This document shows, piece by piece, positions 1 through 6,405 of a stretch of DNA of 21,571 bases. The notes beneath the pieces were generated by a model that was given only the letters and a program-made list of their open reading frames with translations, was not told the DNA's origin and searched no databases. Made by a program: the position numbers and the translations under genes. This stretch comes from CAVZLD01 sp964522605 (GTDB taxonomy: Bacteria; Planctomycetota; Planctomycetia; Pirellulales; Pirellulaceae), in contig CAZFWV010000089.1 of assembly GCA_964522605.1 (NCBI GenBank), positions 1 to 21,571 of the forward strand, in the 5' to 3' direction. Within the stretch, counting starts at the first letter, position 1. Each line of letters opens with the position of its first letter.

Positions 1-45
1 GGCGGGCCTTGGGCGGGTTGAGACGAGTTGTGGGGTTGGTGGAAG

Positions 46-404
46 TGGAGGCGGCGGGAATCGAACCCGCGTCCCGAGACGTTTCCGTGTGAGCTTCTAC
101 GTGTGTAGCCGACTGTTTGAGTTTCGCCGGCCCAACCCCTGTCGACCGGGTTTGGAACCGACTAGTCGAAAACGAAGTTTAACGCAGGGCGTGCTCGACA
201 TGACCCCGCGCGATCCGGAATTGGCGACCGACTTTTGAGCCTCTCCGGCAAAAGCTCGCAGTCGGGGCTACCAATGCTTAGGCAGCCAGTGCGAAGTTAC
301 CTTCGGCACGTAAATTTTTTGATCAGCTTTTTGCGTGGCCTGCTGATCAACCACGACACGCCACCCACACTTCAATCCATCCGGTCGAATCCAAATTCGC
401 CCCC
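46..404 (-). ncRNA. ssrA: Transfer-messenger RNA (tmRNA)
   Basis: The minus strand reads as a one-piece tmRNA of about 359 nt. The 5' end GGGGGCG (404-398) pairs over 7 bp, with one G-U, with CGCCTCC (53-47), and the discriminator A is at 46. A TTCGATT T-loop closed by GCGGG/CCCGC precedes the 3' acceptor strand. The 5' domain carries the typical GGATTCGACCGG block. An internal frame at 307-278 reads GCC GAA GGT AAC TTC GCA CTG GCT GCC TAA, encoding AEGNFALAA, which ends in the ALAA proteolysis tail known for tmRNA tags. The genome has CTT rather than CCA after the discriminator, so CCA must be added post-transcriptionally. tmRNA with SmpB rescues stalled ribosomes and marks the nascent chain for proteolysis. 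The exact 5' end is inferred from the acceptor pairing. Confidence 0.95.
278..307 (-). other. tmRNA tag reading frame (AEGNFALAA)
   Basis: This is the peptide-tag frame inside the tmRNA: nine codons and a TAA stop. GCC at 307-305 is the likely resume codon, preceded by an A/U-rich stretch. The frame upstream of GCC meets a TGA a few codons back, so it is not part of a longer gene. The tail NFALAA fits recognition by ClpXP-type proteases. The resume position is inferred from tag length and sequence. Confidence 0.85.
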
Positions 405-731
405 GAATGTGCCTCGTGTGCTGATCCACGGAGAGGCACAGTCCGTTCAATCGATTCTGCATCCGCTCGATATCTGTCCTCACCATTGTAGACGTTTGCA
501 CCCCAATCGTGGTTCACGGAGCGGCAGAATTCACCAGATTCCCACGGCCACCCGCCACCCCTCGGCTCTGCAGGCTTGGAAATGGACTCGACGCCAATGT
601 TCGTGCGAAATCCAGAGATCATGGCCGCGGAAAAACGCGGAAAGATGCCGCCTTGAGTCAGATCCGCACGGCAAAGCCACCGATGGTCCCGCCGATGCCA
701 TGGCGGTCAAGTCGAGGGCACAAGCAAAAGA
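405..731. other. Intergenic stretch between ssrA and uppP
   Basis: No convincing gene is seen. It should contain the tmRNA promoter (minus strand) and the 3' end of the uppP transcript. A 7-bp inverted repeat, GTGCCTC (409-415) and GAGGCAC (433-439), lies just upstream of the mature tmRNA 5' end and could belong to its precursor leader. A TTGAAC hexamer on the minus strand (450-445) is a weak -35 candidate without a good -10. Open frames here are short and cross the tmRNA. Confidence 0.5.
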
Positions 732-1598
732 TCATTGCGGTAGGGTTGGACCTGGGGACGAAAGCAGTCCGGTCAGCAGTGCGGCTGCGACGGCCGCTGC
801 CAAGACGACTCGATAATAACCAAACACCTCCAGCCCATGCCGTTTAAGGTAGCTCACCATCCATTTGACGGCCAGCACGGCGGAGGCCCAGGCGGCGATG
901 GCGCCCAGCAGCATCGTCCAGCCGCTGTAGGTCTGCAGCATCTCGGGCCCGGTGTCCTTGAGCTTGTACACCGTTGCCGCCAACAGCGTCACGACACCGA
1001 GCAGAAAACTGAACTCGACGGCGGCGCTCAGACTCAATCCAACACCCAGTCCACCGACGATCGTGACCAGCGACCGACTGGTGCCCGGCCACATCGCGAC
1101 ACATTGAACCACGCCAATTGCCAAGGCCAGTGGCCAGGATAACTCGTCGAGGGAACGCCCGACCTGTTGCCCTCCGTGGTCCTTTCGCCATTTCGCCATC
1201 GCCAGAATAGCGGCACCACCGACAAACCAGGCGGCGACAATCGGCCAGAGACCGAACAACTTGGCCTCAATCCAATCGTTCAGCAAGACGCCGACCACTG
1301 CGGCTGGGAGAAACGCCACGACGATGTTGCGGAAGAGGCGGAGGCCGCCTTCGTGCGGTTGGCCCAGTCCGACTCGACCCGCCAGCCCGCGCATCATCTG
1401 CCCCATTCGCTCGCGATACAAGCCCAGGACGGCGACAATGGCACCGGATTGGATGCAGATTGCGTAGGCAATCGACGCGTCTGTCTCCGCGATTCCGAGT
1501 AGGCGCTGCGCCAGGATTAGATGTCCGGTGGAACTGACCGGGAGATACTCCGTCAAACCTTCGACAATCCCCAGAACCACCGCTTCCCACCAGTTCAT
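732..1598 (-). CDS. uppP: Undecaprenyl-diphosphatase (UppP/BacA family)
   Basis: A 288-residue polytopic membrane enzyme that dephosphorylates undecaprenyl diphosphate, regenerating the lipid carrier for peptidoglycan and exopolysaccharide synthesis; overproduction of the family gives bacitracin resistance. Both family signatures are present: an N-terminal block at residues 11-26 (IVEGLTEYLPVSSTGH, including E13, E17 and H26) and PGTSRS at 171-176 with the catalytic-type Arg175. Hydrophobic segments fill the rest, and the length matches the family (about 265-290). The start at 1598 (MNWWEAV) was chosen because the family begins right before this block; an in-frame start at 1658 would add 20 residues with no family match. 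The gene stands alone, transcribed towards ssrA. Confidence 0.95.
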   Translation of the reverse strand: MNWWEAVVLGIVEGLTEYLPVSSTGHLILAQRLLGIAETDASIAYAICIQSGAIVAVLGLYRERMGQMMRGLAGRVGLGQPHEGGLRLFRNIVVAFLPAAVVGVLLNDWIEAKLFGLWPIVAAWFVGGAAILAMAKWRKDHGGQQVGRSLDELSWPLALAIGVVQCVAMWPGTSRSLVTIVGGLGVGLSLSAAVEFSFLLGVVTLLAATVYKLKDTGPEMLQTYSGWTMLLGAIAAWASAVLAVKWMVSYLKRHGLEVFGYYRVVLAAAVAAALLTGLLSSPGPTLPQ

Positions 1599-1818
1599 AA
1601 TTGTTGATCCAATCGTTTTCAGGCGTTGTGTCCAGACGAGGGCGGGTAACGGAAACAACTCGAATACCCAGGATTCGGGCTGCGGATCTGTACTACCGCT
1701 GATTCGGCAGCTTTCCCCCTTCGAGATACCTGCACAATCTTAGTGCGTGTTCTACTCGCTTCCCACGGCTGTTTGAGGCGGGCATGAAAGACCATGAAAG
1801 AAAAGAGGTGAACGGTAG

Positions 1819-1983
1819 ATGCTCCGCTTTGATGGACTGCAAGAGATTGCCCAACGTCGTCGGGCTGCGAGAGGCGTCGTGCTGCCATCCGAGATGCTCG
1901 TGAATCCGGCGACCACTGGCTGGACATTGCGCGGGCGAAATCCGCCCATCAGAGTCCCCCTAGGAAGACCCGTCGGACTCTGA
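1819..1983 (+). CDS. Possible small ORF (54 aa), unknown
   Basis: ATG at 1819 is preceded by AGAGGTG (1804-1810) at an 8-base spacing, an SD-like site better than those of most neighbours. The frame runs 54 codons to TGA at 1981-1983 and encodes a basic, Arg-rich peptide beginning MLRFDGLQEIAQRRRAARG. No known domain is recognised. The last codons and the stop lie in the right arm of the 1949-1983 stem-loop. It could be a real small protein or leader peptide 85 bases upstream of the TIM-barrel gene, or chance; only the SD site and its position favour it. Confidence 0.25.
   Translation: MLRFDGLQEIAQRRRAARGVVLPSEMLVNPATTGWTLRGRNPPIRVPLGRPVGL
1949..1983. promoter_or_regulatory. Stem-loop, 9-bp perfect arms
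   Basis: TCAGAGTCC (1949-1957) and GGACTCTGA (1975-1983) are perfect reverse complements with a 17-base loop. No T-run follows, so it is not a standard intrinsic terminator. It lies 86 bases before the TIM-barrel start and could be an operator or 5'-UTR hairpin. Confidence 0.4.
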
Positions 1984-2068
1984 CATAATGCGGAGTTTCA
2001 AGAGAAATCTCGAGTTTGGCCGGGTCGACACCTGATGGACTCACAGAATCGGCAGGGAGAGAGCGAGC

Positions 2069-2968
2069 ATGTACAAGAACTTAAATGCAGAATCCTTGGG
2101 AATCTCGGCACGCCAGCATGAGTTGATCGAGCTCGCCCTGACTTACAAATTTCGCGGGATCGATCTCGATATCGAATCGCTCATGAAGCAGGTAGAACTG
2201 CATGGGGTGGAGCATGCAACACGTTACTTGACGAGTGCGAATGTTCGCATTGGTGGATTCGAGTTGCCGGTCCGATGGGATGCGGAGGATGCCGTCTACC
2301 AGGAGGATCTGCAGCGACTGACGCAAATCGCGGAGGTGGCCGCGTCGCTGGGAGCGATTGGCTGTACCACGAACGTCTTACCCTACAGTGATGGACGGCC
2401 TTACCACGAGAATTTCGAGTTCCATCGGAAACGTCTGACAGAAGTCGCAGATTTGCTGCAGGCTCACGGGATTCGCTTGGGATTAGGCTTCCTTGCGCCG
2501 GCTGCCTGCAATGAAGGCCATGACAGCCCCTTCATCGTGACTCCGGACGCACTCGTGACGCTGATCAAGACCATTGTCTCTACCAATATTGGCCTGACTC
2601 TCGATCTGTGGCACTGGCACGTCGGTGGGGGAAGCCTCGATCAGATCAAAGAAGTGACTCCTGATCAAATCGTGTCGGTGCGCATCGCGGATGTGCCGGC
2701 CGATGTCGACCTGCGTGAAATCACCGAGGAACAGCGACTCGTTCCCGGAACAACCGGAGTTGTGCCCGCCGCGGCCACGCTGCGTTGGCTATCGGAGCAA
2801 GAGTATCGTGGACCGGTCACTGCCTATTGCCACCCGACGCAGTTCAGCGGTGTGACGCGGAATCAAGCCGTCGAACAGGCCGCGCAAGCCCTGGCCAACC
2901 TGATGGGTTCTGCCGAGGAGAATGCCGAGTCGGAATCGGGTGCCGCAACGGCAGGCTCTCAGAATTAA
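2069..2968 (+). CDS. Sugar phosphate isomerase/epimerase-like TIM-barrel protein
   Basis: A 299-residue soluble protein with no signal peptide, of the xylose-isomerase-like TIM-barrel superfamily (AP endonuclease 2 / sugar phosphate isomerase fold). Strand-like patterns recur: RGIDLDIE (29-36), GAIGCTTNV (95-103), IRLGLGF (135-141), NIGLTLDLWHWH (173-184), VSVRIADVP (202-210) and a final GPVTAY (248-253). D179, H182/H184 and D208 sit where the family has metal-site residues, but the usual glutamates after strands 5 and 8 are replaced (F141 and Y253). The 20-residue tail is acidic and low in complexity. The ATG at 2069 follows AGGGAGAGAG, a reasonable SD. The substrate is unknown; the altered metal site leaves catalysis uncertain. 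Confidence 0.8.
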   Translation: MYKNLNAESLGISARQHELIELALTYKFRGIDLDIESLMKQVELHGVEHATRYLTSANVRIGGFELPVRWDAEDAVYQEDLQRLTQIAEVAASLGAIGCTTNVLPYSDGRPYHENFEFHRKRLTEVADLLQAHGIRLGLGFLAPAACNEGHDSPFIVTPDALVTLIKTIVSTNIGLTLDLWHWHVGGGSLDQIKEVTPDQIVSVRIADVPADVDLREITEEQRLVPGTTGVVPAAATLRWLSEQEYRGPVTAYCHPTQFSGVTRNQAVEQAAQALANLMGSAEENAESESGAATAGSQN

Positions 2969-3364
2969 AGCCGGTTCGAGACCGGGGAGGTTCGACTCCT
3001 GCAAGACCCAATCTGCGACGGAGACTGTCGTCGCCGGAAACATTCGTCCTCCCGTATCACCGTCTGATTTGCGACCCGGTCCATTCGCCTAACCCGCACG
3101 GACAGCCGTCGCGTCTGCCCAAACGATCCATTCGTAGTAAACGGTACGTCGTGCCTCGCTGCGGTTGGTCGGCTGAAGCCACCTCTGACGGCTGTTCCGA
3201 ATCGTCATCCCGCGTCGCCCCGCGCCGACCGTGGTTTCAGTCAGCGCGATTGTCGTGGGAAGACGATCCAGTTTAACACGCGGAACGTGTTGATCTTGGT
3301 CGGAGCCAGGTTGTCGCGGTGTCTTTCGTCGCCGCCGACACGCAAGTCAGGGATGATGTGTCAC
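2969..3364. other. Intergenic region upstream of the TPR/SLBB genes
   Basis: About 396 bases without a convincing gene. It contains a hairpin right after the preceding stop (2971-2985) and a 6-bp palindrome, AACACG (3275-3280) and CGTGTT (3286-3291) around a 5-base loop, about 75-90 bases upstream of the TPR start. The palindrome is operator-like but short. Confidence 0.4.
2971..2985 (+). terminator. Possible 3' hairpin after the TIM-barrel gene
   Basis: CCGG-TTCGAGA-CCGG forms a compact 4-bp GC stem three bases after the stop codon, and continues into a second imperfect hairpin around GGTTCGACTCC. There is no T-tract, so intrinsic termination is doubtful; it may only mark the mRNA 3' end. 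Confidence 0.25.
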
Positions 3365-5179
3365 ATGGAAACTCTCCGTGGCCTGTTTCTCAGTGCCCGC
3401 AGTCGGTCGCGAGTCGGTGGTCTGACCGTGTTGACAGCGACGTTCCTGGTGAGCCTTGCACCGTTCAACCAACTGAGTGCAGCGGAGCACGCGGCGGTGA
3501 CGGTTGGCGGTCGCATCCTTCATGTAAGTGATGCCGACCCATCGCTATATGTCCTAGGGTTCGCTTCGCGTCGCGATTCGGAATTCGACTCGGTGCGACT
3601 CGATCGGCACCCGATCTTCCGGGTGCCACCGATTCACCCGCGTGCCATGGATCCTCCTAAACCGTCGGTCGTCGCGCCGATGCCGCAGGCGGACGCGGCG
3701 ACAGATCATCAATCGCCGTCAGATCAGCCGATCCGTTCTGGGATTCCACCGGCCGACGAAGTCGATCGTTCCGGATTGTCGGCTTTGGTCCACCGGTCGA
3801 ACGCCTCGCCCTCCTCGCTGGCTCCGCCCGACGTGCCTCGAATCGCCTCGCGGATCGCCGCCCATCCCGAGCACCCGGGTAGCGGCGACTTCGATTTACC
3901 AGCGGCAGTCGGTGCAACGGACCCGGAGTCCACGTTTCCGGCGATCGAACCACCGCGTCGCCCGTCTCAGGATGAATGCTCCGTAGCGGACGTCTCTCCA
4001 CCAGTAGATCGGACGCCACACGGTAGCTTTTTTGAGGGGGGGGCGTATCCCCGTGAGGATGGGCCCCGCTTCGCAGTGCCTGTCCCCGCGTCGCCGCCCG
4101 CAACCCCCGGTCCCCTGCAGTCGCGCGGAAGCGGCCCCCCAGTGGAGGCGGTAGTCAACGCAGCGCCTGTCCCCGCGTTGGCGGCCGAGCCCGCAGTGCC
4201 TGTCCCGGGGTTGGGCGGGGAGGCACGGGTTCCGGTGGCGGTGGCGGATCGGGCAAGACAGGGGGTTGAGGAGGGGATTCGTCTGGCGGAGCGCGGTGCG
4301 ATGTACTCGGCCCGTGCACAGTTCGTGATGGCGCTGCGGCTGATTACTCAATCATTGGATGCCCAAACTGGGGGGCATGAGCACAGCCAAGCGTTGGCCG
4401 ACGGCCTGCAAGCGCTCAAGGAGGCGGCCGACTTTCAACCGCCGGGGACGCAATTGGAGGCACAGCTGAATATGCCGGCGATTGTCAGCACGCACCGGAC
4501 TCCCGTACTGAAGCAGGAGAATCTCCGCAACTGGACGGCCATGGCGGCCCTTCAGCGGTATCACGTTTATGCCGAACAGCAGCTGACTCGAGCGGGCGGG
4601 CGCGAGCTCGCCGCAGCCGATGCCTTGTACGGGCTTGCCCGACTCCAGCCCTTTCTCGCTGCAGAAGCGAGTAACCAGGCCGCGCGATCCGGCCCGGTTG
4701 CCATGTCTTTGTACCAGGCCGCGCTGATGGTTGAACCACGACATTATCTGGCAGCGAACGAGCTGGGAGCGCTCTTCGCGCGGTACGGCCAATGGCAGGA
4801 GGCGCGAGAGGCCCTGCGCCATGCAGTTGCGGTGCGGCCGGATTGTCCCGTCCTGTGGGAAAACCTGGCCCGCGTGCACCAGCAGTTGGGAGAGCGTGAT
4901 CTGGCGCAACTGGCATTGCACGAGTGGCAAGTTGCGCTGCAGTACTCGGGCCAGCCGGCCGCGACGTCTCCGGCTCCCCAGGTTCAGTGGCTGGACGCGG
5001 GAACATTCGCTGAGCTGTCACCGAACTCGAGCGACGCACCAAGTGTTGCTCCCTTTGCGGCGGGACCGGAACAAGCTGTCCAATCCGGCTCGTCGCAGCC
5101 AACGTTGCTTCCTTCCAGTCAAGACAATCCTCTCTCCGTAGGGCAAAGACACGATGGGCGCAGGACGCACGGACGTTAG
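3365..5179 (+). CDS. Secreted TPR-containing protein, probable envelope or export accessory
   Basis: 604 residues from ATG 3365. A Sec signal peptide is seen at the start: RSRSR, then a hydrophobic stretch GGLTVLTATFLVSLAPF, then LSA-AEH as likely cleavage. Residues ~60-290 are Pro/Ala/Ser-rich and low in complexity. Residues ~295-440 are helical (AERGAMYSARAQFVMAL resembles a TPR-type helix pair). At ~447-525 there are recognisable TPR repeats (AALMVEPRHYLAANELG, YGQWQEAREALRHAVAVRP, LWENLARVHQQLG). TPRs mediate protein-protein contacts. It sits 61 bases upstream of an SLBB export gene on the same strand, so the two probably form an operon and may act together in polysaccharide export. Starts at 3353, 3356 or 3287 are possible; 3365 gives the most compact signal peptide. 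An eight-G run lies inside the gene. Confidence 0.75.
   Translation: METLRGLFLSARSRSRVGGLTVLTATFLVSLAPFNQLSAAEHAAVTVGGRILHVSDADPSLYVLGFASRRDSEFDSVRLDRHPIFRVPPIHPRAMDPPKPSVVAPMPQADAATDHQSPSDQPIRSGIPPADEVDRSGLSALVHRSNASPSSLAPPDVPRIASRIAAHPEHPGSGDFDLPAAVGATDPESTFPAIEPPRRPSQDECSVADVSPPVDRTPHGSFFEGGAYPREDGPRFAVPVPASPPATPGPLQSRGSGPPVEAVVNAAPVPALAAEPAVPVPGLGGEARVPVAVADRARQGVEEGIRLAERGAMYSARAQFVMALRLITQSLDAQTGGHEHSQALADGLQALKEAADFQPPGTQLEAQLNMPAIVSTHRTPVLKQENLRNWTAMAALQRYHVYAEQQLTRAGGRELAAADALYGLARLQPFLAAEASNQAARSGPVAMSLYQAALMVEPRHYLAANELGALFARYGQWQEAREALRHAVAVRPDCPVLWENLARVHQQLGERDLAQLALHEWQVALQYSGQPAATSPAPQVQWLDAGTFAELSPNSSDAPSVAPFAAGPEQAVQSGSSQPTLLPSSQDNPLSVGQRHDGRRTHGR
4073..4211 (+). repeat. Three degenerate direct repeats coding for an (A)VPVPA motif
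   Basis: GCAGTGCCTGTCCCCGCGT (4073-4091) recurs with one change at 4160-4178 and with a diverged 3' end at 4193-4211. They encode AVPVPAS, AAPVPAL and AVPVPGL in the Pro-rich linker of the TPR protein. This looks like internal duplication of a flexible linker. Confidence 0.7.
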
Positions 5180-5240
5180 ATGCTGGGGAGATCGCGCGGC
5201 GCTGGAGTCGATCCGCCACGAGCGCACGCCCGGCACCCGG

Positions 5241-6398
5241 ATGACGCGGTTACTGATTGTCTTGTCCGGGCTCTGGACCAGCGCTCTGGCCACGGCGCAG
5301 ACCGTCGAAGTCCTGCCGACCGCGGGGACGGGGGTATGCTGTCCGCAGAACCCTGCGGAGCCATGCCGGACCTGTCCGATCGAAGGAGTTGACTGTCTGG
5401 ACAACACGGGTCGACACGAACCCTGCTGGAAGTTTCACCGACCGCTGCCGTGGCAGGTCTTTGCTCAGGGCGAATACGTTGGGCCGTACCGTCCCGCGCA
5501 CGTTCCAGAATACCGATTGCGTGTCGACGACGAGCTGGACTTCGCCTACCGCATCACGCGGGATGTTGATCCTGTAGCGTACCAGCTGAATGTCGGCGAC
5601 AAGATTCGTGTCGAGTCGGTCGGCGATTCCCAGTTGGATCGCGAGCTGATCATTCAACCCGATGGGAACATCACTCTGCGCTTACTCGGACAGGTTCGCG
5701 CCGCGGGCCGCAGCGTGCAGCAGTTGCGCGACGACCTGGAACAGCGATATAAGGAGTATTACAAGGAACCCTCAATCACCGTGACGCCGATTGAAGTTAA
5801 CACGAAGCTGAATGACCTGCGCGCGGTCATCGATCGGCGGGCAGGATTCGGTGGGCAGTTTCTTCAGGCAACCATTTCGCCCGACGGCACTGTGCAATTA
5901 CCCGCTCTGGGATCGATTCCAGCACAAGGCTTGACGCTGGATGAATTGAAACTGGAAGTGGACGAACGGTACCGGTTCGTTGTCGAAGGAATTGAGGTCA
6001 CGCCGATCCTCACGAAGCGGGCCCCACGCTATATCTATGTGTTGGGCGAGGTCAATCAACCGGGTCGCTTCGAACTCACGGGACCGACGACAGCGATGCA
6101 GGCAGTCGCCCTCGCGGGAGGCTGGGTGAATGGTGGCAATCTGCGTGAGATGGTGATCTTTCGGCGTGCCGAGGATTGGCGGCTGATTGCTACGCGGTTG
6201 GATCTGCGGGGCGCACTCTTCGGAAAACGACCGATCCCGGCGGACGAGATCTGGCTCCGCGATGCCGACATCGTGCTGATCCCGCAGACACCACTGCGCC
6301 GCGCAACGGATCTGATTGATCTGGTCTTTGGAAAAGGGATCAACCAGATGGTACCGCTGGCCGAAGGACTCGAAATCCTCACACCGAGCCGCTTCTGA
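5241..6398 (+). CDS. SLBB-domain polysaccharide export protein (Wza-like)
   Basis: 385 residues from ATG 5241, secreted through a Sec signal peptide (hydrophobic residues 3-17, ATAQ-TVE cleavage near 20). Domains in order: a short Cys-rich segment (C33, C34, C42, C45, C52, C62); a degenerate export-type start YRLRVDDELDFAY (91-103); a polysaccharide biosynthesis/export domain at ~114-185 (YQLNVGDKIRVES, IQPDGNITLRLLGQV); a second similar block ~205-255 (ATISPDGTVQLPALGSIPAQG); and an SLBB domain ~264-310 (YIYVLGEVNQPGRF, LAGGW). Wza-family proteins form an outer-membrane or periplasmic channel for exopolysaccharide. Unlike Wza there is no lipobox cysteine. The ATG at 5154 would overlap the TPR gene and place the signal peptide internally, so 5241 is preferred. 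Its stop is seven bases from the opposing DUF11 gene's stop. Confidence 0.88.
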   Translation: MTRLLIVLSGLWTSALATAQTVEVLPTAGTGVCCPQNPAEPCRTCPIEGVDCLDNTGRHEPCWKFHRPLPWQVFAQGEYVGPYRPAHVPEYRLRVDDELDFAYRITRDVDPVAYQLNVGDKIRVESVGDSQLDRELIIQPDGNITLRLLGQVRAAGRSVQQLRDDLEQRYKEYYKEPSITVTPIEVNTKLNDLRAVIDRRAGFGGQFLQATISPDGTVQLPALGSIPAQGLTLDELKLEVDERYRFVVEGIEVTPILTKRAPRYIYVLGEVNQPGRFELTGPTTAMQAVALAGGWVNGGNLREMVIFRRAEDWRLIATRLDLRGALFGKRPIPADEIWLRDADIVLIPQTPLRRATDLIDLVFGKGINQMVPLAEGLEILTPSRF

Positions 6399-6405
6399 GC
6401 CGGCA

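Larger units (their letters stand above)
1599..2068. other. Divergent intergenic region between uppP and the TIM-barrel gene
   Basis: About 470 bases between divergent genes. It should hold promoters for both. The only structure I can support is a possible 54-codon ORF (1819-1983) and the 9-bp inverted repeat overlapping its end (1949-1983). No clear -35/-10 pair was found. Confidence 0.4.

Noticed and set aside
2955..3015. tRNA-like T-arm motifs (CCGGTTCGAGACCGG and GGAGGTTCGACTCCT)
   Set aside because: No acceptor, D-arm or anticodon arm could be built around them; the acceptor strand pairs over only four bases.
4485..5219. Minus-strand frame of 244 codons under the TPR gene
   Set aside because: It is antisense to TPR repeats with clear family patterns; its own sequence is Arg/Ala/Pro-rich noise.
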